Below, piece by piece: positions 1 through 8,054 of a DNA stretch of 64,000 nucleotides. Location of the stretch: positions 1 through 64,000 of the forward strand of contig NZ_JTDN01000003.1 in NCBI RefSeq assembly GCF_000802385.1. The letters run 5' to 3'. The notes beneath the pieces were generated by a model. That model was not told the origin of the DNA, searched no databases, and worked only from the letters and a program-made list of their open reading frames with translations. Positions within the stretch are counted from its first letter, which is position 1. Each line of letters starts with the position of its first letter. Origin of the DNA: Croceibacterium mercuriale (GTDB lineage: Bacteria > Pseudomonadota > Alphaproteobacteria > Sphingomonadales > Sphingomonadaceae). Both the position numbers and the translations under genes were made by a program.

Positions 1-168
1 CAGCCAGGTGCGGCGATCGCTCGACAGCGCCAGGACGTCGAAGGCCGGTGCTTTGCTGTTGTTGGAGCGGACCTCCTGCAGCGCGATCACGGCGCTGAAG
101 TTCATGGTGGCGATGCGGCCGACGGGGGCGCTGGTCTGCGGGTCGAGCTTGAGGTTGCCGATGTTCAT
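1..168 (-). CDS. DUF736 family protein (3' part cut by window edge)
   Basis: This is a partial gene: 56 N-terminal residues are visible and the C-terminus lies beyond the left edge. It begins MNIGNLKLDPQTSAPVGRIA and continues with a basic/hydrophobic pattern ending DVLALSSDRRTWL. That is the layout of the small DUF736 proteins found on alphaproteobacterial plasmids, whose function is unknown. The start is supported by GGAG about 9 nt upstream. It is the last visible gene of the leftward backbone block and is separated from its upstream neighbour by a GC-rich hairpin. I am confident of the family but not of any function. Confidence 0.75.
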   Translation of the reverse strand, partial: MNIGNLKLDPQTSAPVGRIATMNFSAVIALQEVRSNNSKAPAFDVLALSSDRRTWL

Positions 169-210
169 GGTGGAAGGCTCCTGATGCGTCCGAACCCATT
201 GTCCGGATCA

Positions 211-240
211 TCCTCCTCCATCCCCCTCTCCTCCCGGGCC
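211..240 (-). repeat. polypurine intergenic tract, copy 1
   Basis: A pyrimidine run (CCATCCCCCTCTCCTCCC) that reads as a G/A-rich tract on the coding strand. It lies about 45-70 nt upstream of the DUF736 start. It is the least perfect copy of a tract that recurs at gene junctions in this block. Confidence 0.45.
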
Positions 241-251
241 CTTCGGCCCGG
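234..251 (-). terminator. GC-rich hairpin before the DUF736 gene
   Basis: A perfect 7-bp stem (CCGGGCC / GGCCCGG) with a 4-nt loop lies between the 112-residue gene and the DUF736 gene. No U-run follows, so it may be a processing or attenuation structure and not a true intrinsic terminator. Confidence 0.4.
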
Positions 252-361
252 CGCGCGCGAACTGCGCGCATCCGCGCCGCCCCTTCGGGCGAGCGCGTAA
301 GCTTCAACGTGTTTTCTCTATGCTCGTCCGGCAGGCAGGCCGTGTATACGGCTATACCGGT

Positions 362-700
362 CTACTCGGAGCGTCGTCGCTTCAGCTGCTCGAGGAAGGC
401 CTTGGCTTGTGCCTGAGCAGGTCCGTCGCGGTTCGCGAGTGTCTTCATACGATCGATCTGCAGCGTGGCGCTCAGCCCTTCGGGGATGTCGCACCAGGGC
501 GCCAGGAGGCGCAGTGCCTCGTCGGGCGTCTTGAGCTGGCCTGGGTCGGCGCCTTCCCAGAGGATCTCCTCCTCTTCGCCATCGTCTTCGGTGCTGCTGC
601 GGAAGACTTGGACAAAGTAGGTCTGCAATGGCCGATCCCAGCCTACGAACGCTTCGCAGGCATCGATCCCGGCCTTGATCGGTACAGTGTGGCGGCTCAT
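362..700 (-). CDS. hypothetical plasmid protein (112 aa)
   Basis: I do not recognise this family. The protein is soluble, starts MSRHTVPIKAGIDACEAFVGWDRPLQTYFV, has an acidic stretch (EDDGEEEE, about residues 38-45) and ends in a basic tail (LKRRR). There is no signal peptide or membrane segment. It lies downstream of the DUF3768 gene with a 40-nt gap and is probably co-transcribed with it. The opposite-strand reading frame over the same bases has no family-like features, so the minus frame is chosen. Confidence 0.6.
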   Translation of the reverse strand: MSRHTVPIKAGIDACEAFVGWDRPLQTYFVQVFRSSTEDDGEEEEILWEGADPGQLKTPDEALRLLAPWCDIPEGLSATLQIDRMKTLANRDGPAQAQAKAFLEQLKRRRSE

Positions 701-740
701 GGCGGCATCTTCCTCGAGACTGGGGCGGTGTGCAATTCGC

Positions 741-1115
741 TCAGTAATCGCTCACCAGCATGACGGTGACGACGCGCACGGTGACCGAGGCGTTGGCCGG
801 ATCGGGCGAAGCGAAGTCCATGCTCTCGTCGTAGCAATCGATCTTGAGCATCAGCTTGTGACCGTCGATCTCGAACCAGGCCATGTCCCGCTCGGGTGAG
901 CTGGGGGTGAAGGTGCATTCGCGCAGCGCGCGCATGATGCGCGCCTGCGCCATGACGTTCTGTCGCGGATCGTTGGCCGGAGACAGCGTGGACAGAAGGC
1001 TTCTCGTCATGACGATCTTGGCCTGGCGATCGAAGCCTATGCGGGCACGATCGTTCAGTCGGGCGATCCGCTCGGTGACGGTATCGGCGGGGAGCGTGGG
1101 CAGCTGGCGGGTCAT
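741..1115 (-). CDS. DUF3768 domain protein
   Basis: A 124-residue protein with the DUF3768 pattern: an N-terminal helix RIARLNDRARIGF, a central FEIDGHKLMLKIDCYD strand pair near residues 81-96, and a C-terminal PANASVTVRVVTVMLVSDY. The molecular role of this plasmid-associated family is unknown. The MTRQLPTLP start overlaps the stop of the upstream PAPS-reductase-like gene by 4 nt (ATGA), so translational coupling is likely. A longer upstream extension of the frame lies inside the neighbour and was rejected. Confidence 0.8.
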   Translation of the reverse strand: MTRQLPTLPADTVTERIARLNDRARIGFDRQAKIVMTRSLLSTLSPANDPRQNVMAQARIMRALRECTFTPSSPERDMAWFEIDGHKLMLKIDCYDESMDFASPDPANASVTVRVVTVMLVSDY

Positions 1116-2017
1116 GCGGCCTCCGTCATGTGCTGGGCGTGGAACCGATCGAGCCAGCTTTCCAGCGTCGGCCGGGTCTCGATGGGGAGCGCAGCGGCGC
1201 GCTCCTGGAAGCGGATCAGGTCCGTCGGCGCCGCGGCGATGATCCGGTCGACCTCGGCTGCGGGCAGCAGCCCCTCTTCGCGGATGAAGTCGGTCATGCG
1301 GCCCGGCCTGGTCTTCGTGCCACGGCGCCACAGGCCTTCGACGGTGCGCAGCCGCGGCGCGGCGCGCGCCTCGATCAGGACGATGATGCGCAGCCAGTGC
1401 GCCGGCACCTGCCGCAATTCGTCCGGCTTCATCGCCAGGCAGAACACGCAGCTCGACTTCGCCGGCACCGGCAGGCCTTCGGCGACGATCCGCGCTTCGC
1501 AAGCTGCGCGGTCCCAGCCCCACACCCGCAGCGGGTACTGGTTATCGAACAGCGGATCGTCGATGCCCGCGGCGTGCGCGTAGCGCTGCCCGTCGCGGGT
1601 GCTGGCGTCGTAGCCGATGAACCGCACCACCTTTTGCCCTGCGGCCCATGCCGCCTGCGCCGGCGCCCACGCCTTGACGAACGCCTCCTGCGGCGCCGCC
1701 TTGTATTTCGCGCTGCAGCTGTGGCGGCCGAAGCTGATGCTGGGCAGGCAGCCATTGGTGAGGAGCGAGCCGGCGAGATCCTCGTAAGGTGGCCAATGCT
1801 TGAACCGCTTGGTGACGTAGCGGACCACCTCATGCCGGATGCCGCGTGCGGCCATCCACTCGCGCATCATGGCGAGATAGGCGTAGGTCTCTGGCTTCTC
1901 GGCGCCGGTGTCGGCGGTCAGGACCAGATCGGGCGGCTGACCGATGGCGACCAGCTCGACCAGCATTGCGGTGGAATCGACGCCGGCGCCGTAGCACAGG
2001 ACAGAGGGCGCACGCAT
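1112..2017 (-). CDS. PAPS-reductase-like ATP-pyrophosphatase family protein
   Basis: A 301-residue protein of the adenine nucleotide alpha-hydrolase (PAPS reductase/N-type ATP pyrophosphatase) fold. The N-terminus, SVLCYGAGVDSTAML, carries the PP-loop equivalent of SGGKDS at about residues 8-18, followed by LTADTGAEKPET, where family members place an acidic residue after the second strand. Cysteines occur at NGCLPSISFGRHSC and at SSCVFCLAMKP. The latter CxxC resembles the zinc or Fe-S site of DndC/PAPS-reductase-like proteins. Known relatives activate substrates with ATP in sulfur assimilation, phosphorothioate DNA modification or tRNA thiolation; the substrate here is unknown. It is packed 1 nt after the ATPase gene and overlaps DUF3768. 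Confidence 0.75.
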   Translation of the reverse strand: MRAPSVLCYGAGVDSTAMLVELVAIGQPPDLVLTADTGAEKPETYAYLAMMREWMAARGIRHEVVRYVTKRFKHWPPYEDLAGSLLTNGCLPSISFGRHSCSAKYKAAPQEAFVKAWAPAQAAWAAGQKVVRFIGYDASTRDGQRYAHAAGIDDPLFDNQYPLRVWGWDRAACEARIVAEGLPVPAKSSCVFCLAMKPDELRQVPAHWLRIIVLIEARAAPRLRTVEGLWRRGTKTRPGRMTDFIREEGLLPAAEVDRIIAAAPTDLIRFQERAAALPIETRPTLESWLDRFHAQHMTEAA

Positions 2018-2018
2018 G

Positions 2019-3713
2019 TCACGCGGCCTCCGGGAGGTCGCCGAGTTCGACCGCCACGGCCTCCTGGCCGATGGCGATGGTCACCGTCCGGCCCTGTGGC
2101 AGGCGCCAGCGATTGGCGAAGATCAGGTCGCGGATGTTGGCCACGATCGCCTCGTCGGCGCTCAGCAGCAAGGTGTTGGCCCGGCTTCGCGCATCGCGCA
2201 GGAACGCCTCGTGCTGGGTGTCCCAGGAATCCGCGGCGCTGTCGTCGCTGGGAGAGAAGCAGACGCACTCCAGGAGGTTCACCAGCTCCTCCGGCTTCAG
2301 CGCACGCGTATCCGTCCACGCGATCCGCAGCGCCTCCAGGTTTTCCCACCAATAATCGTCGTCGACGAACAGGGCGATGTCGGTTGGGGTGGTTTCCTGC
2401 CGGAGCACGTCTCCCGCAGCCGTGGCAATGTTCCAACGGCAGGCGATCGCCTGTGCGCGCAGGTCGGCCTTGAACTGGTCCGCCGCCATTTCGGTCGCCG
2501 ACAGGATCTGGCCATCAACGGTCGTCACGACGAACTCGACGTCCTGCAGCCGGGCAACCGCGTCGTACCAGGCGAAGCCGGCATAGCTGCTGTGCTCGGC
2601 TGCGAGGTACGGTCCCATCGGATGCGTCACCAGCGCGCGGTCGAACGGCTGTTCGACAAAGGCGTCGTCGCCGAGCACGATCACCGTGCCGGCATCAACC
2701 GGGATTTCCTCGCCGGAAGCGCCCTGGCGCGATAGCGACGGATTGCCGTACTCGCTGTGCGAGGTGGCAGGCGCCCAGCGCTTGAGCACCGGATCGGCCT
2801 CAGGCAGCGTCACACCCAGTTCCGCAGCGCGCTGCCAATCTTCGAACGACAGGCGGTGGCTCGGCTGCAGCGCTATGTGTTCGTAGATGGCGCGTTCGCA
2901 GGCGATCAGCAGCTCGGCATAGGCTTCGTTGACCACGAACTCCTTGCGCGCGGGCAACAACAGCTGCAGCCCGGCGGTGTCACCGATATCGACGCGCGCG
3001 TGGTAGTGCCGTGCAGTCAGGCTCTCCGAGACGGTCACCAGCTTGTGGTTGATGGTGAGGCCATGGAAGTTGACGCTCGGCTCCTTCCAGCTGTTGCTAC
3101 CGGCATGGACACCGATCGTGGTGCCGCGCCAGCTTGTCCGGTGCAGCGCGCTGTCGAGAAAGCCCTCGCGCTTCGCCTCGATGCCGTTCACGATGACAGG
3201 CAACGGGAAGAACCTGGCGACAGCGGCGATGGCCTGCTCGGCCTTCGGCTGACTTGGGCTCTGCTCGATCGAGAAGCGGAGGCTGGTTCCGATCGGGTGC
3301 TCTGCGGGGTGCAGCACGAGGTCCGTTTCGCCCGTCCACCCATCGGCAGGGATCGTAACCCGCCATGCGCTGTCATGCGCTGCATGGCACGACGTGATCG
3401 TCACCTCGCGGCCTGCCAGACTGAACACGCCCATGCCGGCGGGATCCTCGCGCGCGATCGTGCTGCCGTCCCACCCCGACGATCCCAGCGTCAGCAGATT
3501 GGCCGGTTGTTCTACCCCGCTGCCGTCATCGGTGACGCAGATCGTCGCGATGTCGTCATCCGTGTGATGCGAGATCGCCACGCAACTGGCACCTGCGCGC
3601 CGGGCGTTCTGCAGCAGTTCGTTGAGGACGTCAGTGAGGGTGCCGTTGAACAGCCTGGTCACCTTGATGATGGTGTTCTCGGCAACGCTTGGGCGGATGG
3701 AGGAAGGCAGCAT
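2019..3713 (-). CDS. GHKL-type ATP-binding protein
   Basis: A 564-residue protein whose N-terminal third carries a Hsp90/MutL/histidine-kinase type ATPase. The N box is LNELLQNARRAGASCVAI (about residues 30-47), the G1 box is DDGSG (about 61-65), and a glycine-rich lid segment is PAGMGVFSLAGREVT. The C-terminal two thirds is mixed and unrecognised, without a kinase dimerisation helix or membrane segment, so it is not a sensor kinase. The start MLPSSIRPSV is chosen because GGAGA lies 7 nt upstream; the frame stays open further upstream but reads into low-complexity DNA and the next gene. The downstream PAPS-reductase-like gene follows after 1 nt, so the two probably act together. Confidence 0.75.
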   Translation of the reverse strand: MLPSSIRPSVAENTIIKVTRLFNGTLTDVLNELLQNARRAGASCVAISHHTDDDIATICVTDDGSGVEQPANLLTLGSSGWDGSTIAREDPAGMGVFSLAGREVTITSCHAAHDSAWRVTIPADGWTGETDLVLHPAEHPIGTSLRFSIEQSPSQPKAEQAIAAVARFFPLPVIVNGIEAKREGFLDSALHRTSWRGTTIGVHAGSNSWKEPSVNFHGLTINHKLVTVSESLTARHYHARVDIGDTAGLQLLLPARKEFVVNEAYAELLIACERAIYEHIALQPSHRLSFEDWQRAAELGVTLPEADPVLKRWAPATSHSEYGNPSLSRQGASGEEIPVDAGTVIVLGDDAFVEQPFDRALVTHPMGPYLAAEHSSYAGFAWYDAVARLQDVEFVVTTVDGQILSATEMAADQFKADLRAQAIACRWNIATAAGDVLRQETTPTDIALFVDDDYWWENLEALRIAWTDTRALKPEELVNLLECVCFSPSDDSAADSWDTQHEAFLRDARSRANTLLLSADEAIVANIRDLIFANRWRLPQGRTVTIAIGQEAVAVELGDLPEAA

Positions 3714-3746
3714 CGACAGATCTCCGTGAACAGGATCGTTCGACTC

Positions 3747-3768
3747 CACCCTCCCCCTCCCCTTTTCG
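3747..3768 (-). repeat. polypurine intergenic tract, copy 2
   Basis: CCACCCTCCCCCTCCCCTTT, a polypurine run on the coding strand, lies about 35-55 nt upstream of the GHKL ATPase start. Confidence 0.55.
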
Positions 3769-3816
3769 GCCGTTCCAGCGCTGCAGAGCGCCGCGTCGAC
3801 GGTGACCGGCTTGGCC

Positions 3817-4524
3817 TCAGCGCTGAGCGGCGGTATCGCGAGTGTGCCGGTACTCGGCGAGCCGGACATCTGCCGCTGCGATGATCCCCTCCAGGTGCGG
3901 CTGCAGGTCGGGGCACGGTCGCGATGCGCGCCGGTCCTGCGCCAGCAGCCATTGCGCATCGGCCTTGGTGAGATCCCCGCGGCGTTGCCGGGCATAGACC
4001 TCTTCGGTGTAGTCAGGCTCCTGTGCCAGGATCCGGATCGCCCGATCGCGGATGCTGTCGTCAGCGCCGTTCACCACTGTTTCGTCGGGCTTGCCGTTGC
4101 GGATTGTGGCGATGGCCGCGTCGGTCGGTTCAGCTTTGTACTGATATGCCTTGTCGTCGCTGCCGAGCGTGACGACGTGCTTGCGCAAGAGGCGCTTCAG
4201 CGCCTTGCCCGCCTCGTCCAGCGCCATCATCCGGCTGACCAGCAATTCCAGGTCGCACAGCGAGCCAGTGTCCCAAGGCTGCCGCTGAGCAGGGTCGGCC
4301 TGAAAAGGGCCGGACGGCGCCACGTTGTCGGCGAGCCAGCTATTGATCTCGGCCACGGTCGGACCGTCAGAGCCGCTGACCCGGTGAATGCGGTCGCATC
4401 CTCCTCGGCCCTCGTTACTGGTGTGGAACGCGGCCTTGCCGTCGACATAGATCGTGGCGCTGTAAGCGGTTGTCTCTTCCGACAGGTGGTTGGCGATCTT
4501 CAGGTTCTTGAGCTCGATCTTCAT
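3817..4524 (-). CDS. hypothetical plasmid protein (235 aa)
   Basis: I do not recognise this protein. It starts MKIELKNLKIANHLSEETTAYSATIYVDGKAAFHTSNEGRGG, a beta-rich N-terminus with a conserved-looking GRGGCD. It continues with helical segments (LELLVSRMMALDEAGKALKRLLRKHV) and a C-terminal helical region. There is no signal peptide. It sits alone between the GHKL ATPase gene and the 450-residue gene. A likely ribosome site (AGGAGACG) precedes the start. Confidence 0.65.
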   Translation of the reverse strand: MKIELKNLKIANHLSEETTAYSATIYVDGKAAFHTSNEGRGGCDRIHRVSGSDGPTVAEINSWLADNVAPSGPFQADPAQRQPWDTGSLCDLELLVSRMMALDEAGKALKRLLRKHVVTLGSDDKAYQYKAEPTDAAIATIRNGKPDETVVNGADDSIRDRAIRILAQEPDYTEEVYARQRRGDLTKADAQWLLAQDRRASRPCPDLQPHLEGIIAAADVRLAEYRHTRDTAAQR

Positions 4525-4552
4525 GGCACGTCTCCTCAGCTAGAGGCGTCCA

Positions 4553-4573
4553 CCGCCCTCCCCCTTTTCTTTC
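4553..4573 (-). repeat. polypurine intergenic tract, copy 3
   Basis: GCCCTCCCCCTTTTCTTTC lies about 30-50 nt upstream of the MKIELKNL start, in the same position and orientation as the other copies. Confidence 0.5.
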
Positions 4574-4616
4574 AGCCGCACGTTCCCCCAGCGTGCAGCG
4601 GCACCAGGCTGCTCGA

Positions 4617-5969
4617 TCACTGTGTTGGCGCCAGCTGGGTAGCGCCGCCGAATGAGCGCAGCGCGGCCGCCATTTCCTGCCGCATCCGGGTTTTGCTTCC
4701 AAAGCTGACGCGCGGATCAAGCGGGCGGCCATCGGCCGTCACATACCCGGTTGCCGGTGTTCCGGTGGTTGTCTCGACGACGATGATGTGACGCCGGTCC
4801 TCCACGGCCTTGCCGCCATACCGGACGGTGAACTCGCCGAGCTTGCCGCTGAGCCCCTGGGCAAGTTTGCTCCAGCGGATATGCCCGGCGCCGACATTGC
4901 CCGTCCCGGTGGCAGCGCGGTCGAGCCAGGTTTTGAGATGCTGGCGTTGCTGCAGGACGGTGTTGCGAGTGCGCTCCATGCTCCGGCAGAGCGGCAAGGC
5001 AGACGCATGGGCGTCGATCACGGCCAGGGCATCGCCCTGTGCCGCCACCAGTATGTCGTCGATCGTCAGACCGGCGGTCAGATGGCGGAGTGTCGCTGTC
5101 TGCTCGGGATCGGTCGCAAGTTCGTCGCACCGTTCGGTCGTAAGCGGTTCGCGACGTGGGATGCTCGACGGCGTGGTGAAGCCGCCGGCGGTCAGCAGTA
5201 CAATGTTGAGCTGCTCGGCTTCTGGACGAGCAAGCACCTGATCTAGGATCGTGCTGGTAGAGCCCTCTTCGAAGGCGGGATCGTCAGCAAGGATCAGCAA
5301 CCGCCGGTGCCATCGCGCTGGTCGCGCGTCGTCCGTCGGCCGTGGCCAGCTGCTTGGCAGGGGACGACCTGCCGGTGCGGCCGCACCGGTCTTCGTCTGT
5401 TCGCCTGTGCGATCGGCGGCGATCATGCTGCGGCGTGCGGCATCGAACAGATCCGCTGGATCTCCGCCGCCATCGGCAAAGCCGCGATCGTACGCGGCGC
5501 GGTGCGCGTCTAATTGACGTGTACAGCCCGGCTTCCCATAGGACCAACCTGCGTGGGCAGCGTACCAGCCCTGGCTGTAGCAGGTCGCCGTTTCCCAATC
5601 GTAGCCGTAGTCAGCACGGCCACGGAGGATGGCGCGGTCACTGTCGGTGATCGAACCGCTGACGTCCTTGCCTTCGACATGCGCGAAGTTGGTGCGCTGA
5701 CGTTCGCCCTCGGCCGCCGCTGCGATGGCGTCGTTGACCGGGCGCATGGCGACCACGCGTGCCCGTGTTCGCGCCATCCTGTCCTCCAGAGGTGCTGTCG
5801 GCGCGAGATCGGGAAAGTCGCGCCACGCTTTTGCGAGAGCCTCGGCGTGAGGGGGTGATCGGCCTCGTGCAATCCACGTAGCTGCGTCTGCCGGGTCGAA
5901 CCTTTCAGCGAGCTGCGATGTGACCAGGCGGTCGAGCACGATTGCGCCCGACGTCATGGTGCCGTGCAT
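4617..5969 (-). CDS. hypothetical plasmid protein (450 aa)
   Basis: A large soluble protein of unknown family. The N-terminal region contains GRADYGYDWETATCYSQGWYAAHAGWSYG (about residues 115-143), rich in Trp, Tyr and Gly, and a second GGGDPADLFDAARRS segment. The middle is Pro/Ala-rich (GAAAPAGRPLPSSWPRP) like a linker. The C-terminal part (KLAQGLSGKLGEFTVRYGGKAVEDRRHIIVVETT) looks like a compact beta domain. It lies 22 nt downstream of the DpdA-like gene and is likely co-transcribed. I assign no function. Confidence 0.65.
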   Translation of the reverse strand: MHGTMTSGAIVLDRLVTSQLAERFDPADAATWIARGRSPPHAEALAKAWRDFPDLAPTAPLEDRMARTRARVVAMRPVNDAIAAAAEGERQRTNFAHVEGKDVSGSITDSDRAILRGRADYGYDWETATCYSQGWYAAHAGWSYGKPGCTRQLDAHRAAYDRGFADGGGDPADLFDAARRSMIAADRTGEQTKTGAAAPAGRPLPSSWPRPTDDARPARWHRRLLILADDPAFEEGSTSTILDQVLARPEAEQLNIVLLTAGGFTTPSSIPRREPLTTERCDELATDPEQTATLRHLTAGLTIDDILVAAQGDALAVIDAHASALPLCRSMERTRNTVLQQRQHLKTWLDRAATGTGNVGAGHIRWSKLAQGLSGKLGEFTVRYGGKAVEDRRHIIVVETTTGTPATGYVTADGRPLDPRVSFGSKTRMRQEMAAALRSFGGATQLAPTQ

Positions 5970-5991
5970 GTTGGGCTCCTTTCAGGTGATG

Positions 5992-6993
5992 TCAGGCGGC
6001 AGCGCGGTAGAGCTCGGCCGCCCACGCCTGGACCCATGGCTCGACCACCTCGTCATGACTGAGCGCGCCTTCTTCGATCAGCGTGTTCAGCTGATCTCGC
6101 GCCGTGGCGATCGCCTGTTCCCATGGGTCCAGCATCGGCCGCCTGAGGGGATGGCCGGCCTCCGCCTTCAGCTGCCGTGGTCGCAGACAGGCGGCGCGGC
6201 GCTGCTTGCGATACCAGCTGACCATATGGGTTGCGGCCAGAACGTCGGTCTTGCTGATCTGCTGCCGATGCGCCTCCCTGCGGGCCTGGATTCCCCAGGC
6301 TTGGCTATCGATACTTGCCACTCGGTCACCGAAATCGCTTAGAAACGGCAGGGCCGGGCCTTTCACCCCGAAGCAATGTAGAACCACATCTTTGGGCAAG
6401 ATGCGGTCGAGCCGCTCCACGACCGAGATCACGCCTTCAGGCCCGCGGATCTCGCGCCGGCACATGCTGCCCACACCGATGGTCCGCCCGGGCTCGATGG
6501 ACCAGCTCAGTGCGTCGGCACAGCGCTCGTAATCGTCAGGGGTGCGGCCCTGCAGCACCGGCATGAAGCGATGTTCGATGCCGGCAGCGCGTGCACGGCG
6601 CCGGGTCTCGCGGTTGGCGGCAATGGTGCGCGAGAGCCGCTCGTCGATCGCGGTGCGGTCGGCGGCGATCTCCTGTTCGACCGGATAGTCGAAGCTGGCG
6701 AAGTGGCGGAACTGGAAGCTCGCCGCCAGCTCCACATAGGCGTCGATGGTCCAAGGGAATCCGCCATAAACCATGTGGCTGGTAAAGCCGCCGCTATCGA
6801 GCGTCAGGTCGGTGCCGGCAGGCAGGCGCTGCAGGTCCGCCAGGTTCCATCCCGCCCATCGCCGGCGTTCGCCCTGCCCGCGCCAGCGGGACAGGGCATT
6901 GGCTGACACCAGCAACGGTGCACCGAGCGCGAGAGCGCGCGCGAGGATCGGGCCTTGCCGCAGATGCGGCAGACCGAGAATGATCTCGATCAT
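5992..6993 (-). CDS. DpdA-like (TGT-fold) deazapurine transglycosylase
   Basis: A 333-residue protein of the tRNA-guanine transglycosylase superfamily that looks most like DpdA, the enzyme that inserts 7-deazaguanine bases into DNA. Visible motifs in order are LTLDSGGF (residues 63-70, the TGT substrate-binding Asp motif), FASFDYPVE (98-106), PVLQG (145-149), GVGSMCRR (173-180), LHCFGVKG (205-212) and SIDSQAWG (227-234). DpdA proteins share the spacing and sense of these motifs. The start at 6993 overlaps the upstream DUF7007 stop by 4 nt, so coupling is likely. No preQ0 synthesis or other dpd genes are visible, so the substrate may come from the host or this may be a divergent family. Classic bacterial Tgt is less likely, because I see no C-terminal CxCxxC zinc site. 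Confidence 0.65.
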   Translation of the reverse strand: MIEIILGLPHLRQGPILARALALGAPLLVSANALSRWRGQGERRRWAGWNLADLQRLPAGTDLTLDSGGFTSHMVYGGFPWTIDAYVELAASFQFRHFASFDYPVEQEIAADRTAIDERLSRTIAANRETRRRARAAGIEHRFMPVLQGRTPDDYERCADALSWSIEPGRTIGVGSMCRREIRGPEGVISVVERLDRILPKDVVLHCFGVKGPALPFLSDFGDRVASIDSQAWGIQARREAHRQQISKTDVLAATHMVSWYRKQRRAACLRPRQLKAEAGHPLRRPMLDPWEQAIATARDQLNTLIEEGALSHDEVVEPWVQAWAAELYRAAA

Positions 6994-7634
6994 GCCGCAT
7001 TCCTGACCTTTTGGGCCGACGGGCTTGCCGGCTTGTCGACGATCGTCGCGCCGAGCGCCTCCACCAAGCGCGGCGTTTCCATGGCGTTCCACCGGCCTTT
7101 GTCGGCCAGCATCCACTGTTCGGCCTCCGCGTAGGAAGCGTGGCCCAGGTGATCGACCCCGGTGACTTCGCGCGCGACGAACCCGATCATGCCATCGGGC
7201 ACCCACTGCGCCCAATCGCCCCACGCCGAGCAGGCAATGACCTGACCGATCACCTGCTGGTACTTGGCGCGCTCCTTCAGCACATAGGACTGGTTCTCGG
7301 GCACAGCCTCGCCGGTGAACGCCGTGTAGCGATCGGGATGCCAGCAGCGCACCGTATCGCGCGCGAGCTGCAGCTGATCCGGCGTGCCCATCGTGGTCCC
7401 GGCGAACTCGGGCTCGAAGGCGAGCACCGGCAGGGCCCAGTTGCAATCCTCCTCGTAGCTGCGGCTGTCGAGCCGAAGCTTTTCAGGCATTGCGGCCTGC
7501 CGCTCATCCGAGAGGATCATGCCGCCATGACTGGCGGTAGTGACGAACCACGCTCCGGGGATCACCTCGGTGGCGGTCTGGACGCGGCCCCAGATGGATT
7601 CAGCGGGGCGCGGTGTGTTGGCGAAATGCTGCAT
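6990..7634 (-). CDS. DUF7007 domain protein
   Basis: A 214-residue protein. The N-terminal part, SIWGRVQTATEVIPGAWFVTTASHGGMILSDERQAAMP, matches the DUF7007 layout (promoter-proximal WG..Q, then a SHGG strand, then Leu-Ser followed by an Arg near residue 45). The second half contains RCWHPDRYTAFTGE and ends in a basic tail. Function is unknown; the family is frequent on alphaproteobacterial plasmids. It is the first gene of a minus-strand pair with the DpdA-like gene (4-nt overlap), which suggests a shared role. A ribosome site (AGGAGATCC) lies just upstream. Confidence 0.7.
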   Translation of the reverse strand: MQHFANTPRPAESIWGRVQTATEVIPGAWFVTTASHGGMILSDERQAAMPEKLRLDSRSYEEDCNWALPVLAFEPEFAGTTMGTPDQLQLARDTVRCWHPDRYTAFTGEAVPENQSYVLKERAKYQQVIGQVIACSAWGDWAQWVPDGMIGFVAREVTGVDHLGHASYAEAEQWMLADKGRWNAMETPRLVEALGATIVDKPASPSAQKVRNAA

Positions 7635-7657
7635 GACGGATCTCCTGTTCCGTCACG

Positions 7658-7680
7658 TTCCCTCCCCCTCCTCTTTGCCG
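7658..7680 (-). repeat. polypurine intergenic tract, copy 4
   Basis: TTCCCTCCCCCTCCTCTTTG lies about 25-45 nt upstream of the DUF7007 start. It is nearly identical to the tracts at 15.45 and 19.05 kb. Confidence 0.6.
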
Positions 7681-7754
7681 CCCTGTCGCGGCTTTGCGGA
7701 ACGAGCGGCTTCTGGCACGGCTTGTACCAGCAAGAGCAATCACAGGTCATTCAA

Positions 7755-8009
7755 GTGGACGAGACACCTCCGCCCCTCGCTGAGCGAATGCAGCGCGCGC
7801 TCATCGAGCATCTGGTCCGATCGGGATTGCTGGACGGCGATGATATCGCGGACATCTGCGAGCGACTGAAGCGCAGCGGCGATGATGCGGCCGCACGCGA
7901 GTTCGCCGCGTTGATGCTGCGCGGAATGAAGCCCGATCAATCGGAGCGGGCTGCTGATCGCGCTCGCGAGCGGTTTCATGCGATCGAGGGTGGCAAAACC
8001 TCCGATTGA
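7755..8009 (+). CDS. small hypothetical protein (84 aa)
   Basis: A short plus-strand gene divergent from the DUF7007 gene. It could start at GTG 7755 or at ATG 7788 (MQRALIEHLVRSGLLDGDDIADI). The product is helical and charged and ends with ADRARERFHAIEGGKTSD, and codon use looks normal for the backbone. The Tn3-type cassette is inserted 7 bp after its stop codon, so the gene itself appears intact. There is no recognised family and no strong ribosome site. Confidence 0.45.
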   Translation: MDETPPPLAERMQRALIEHLVRSGLLDGDDIADICERLKRSGDDAAAREFAALMLRGMKPDQSERAADRARERFHAIEGGKTSD

Positions 8010-8016
8010 TCTACAG

Positions 8017-8054
8017 GGGGACATCGCAGATTTTGTGCGTAAACGTACGCTAAG
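8017..8054 (+). repeat. left 38-bp Tn3-type terminal inverted repeat
   Basis: It starts GGGGACATCGCAGATTTTGT and ends GTACGCTAAG. The outer end faces left, immediately after the TACAG duplication. Confidence 0.9.

Noticed and set aside
1130-2473. 447-codon plus-strand frame
   Set aside because: It is antisense to the PAPS-reductase-like and GHKL genes, which have recognisable motifs and ribosome sites.
7011-8009. 332-codon plus-strand frame spanning the DUF7007 gene
   Set aside because: The first two thirds are antisense to DUF7007. Only the last 84 codons lie in otherwise empty DNA and were kept as a small gene.
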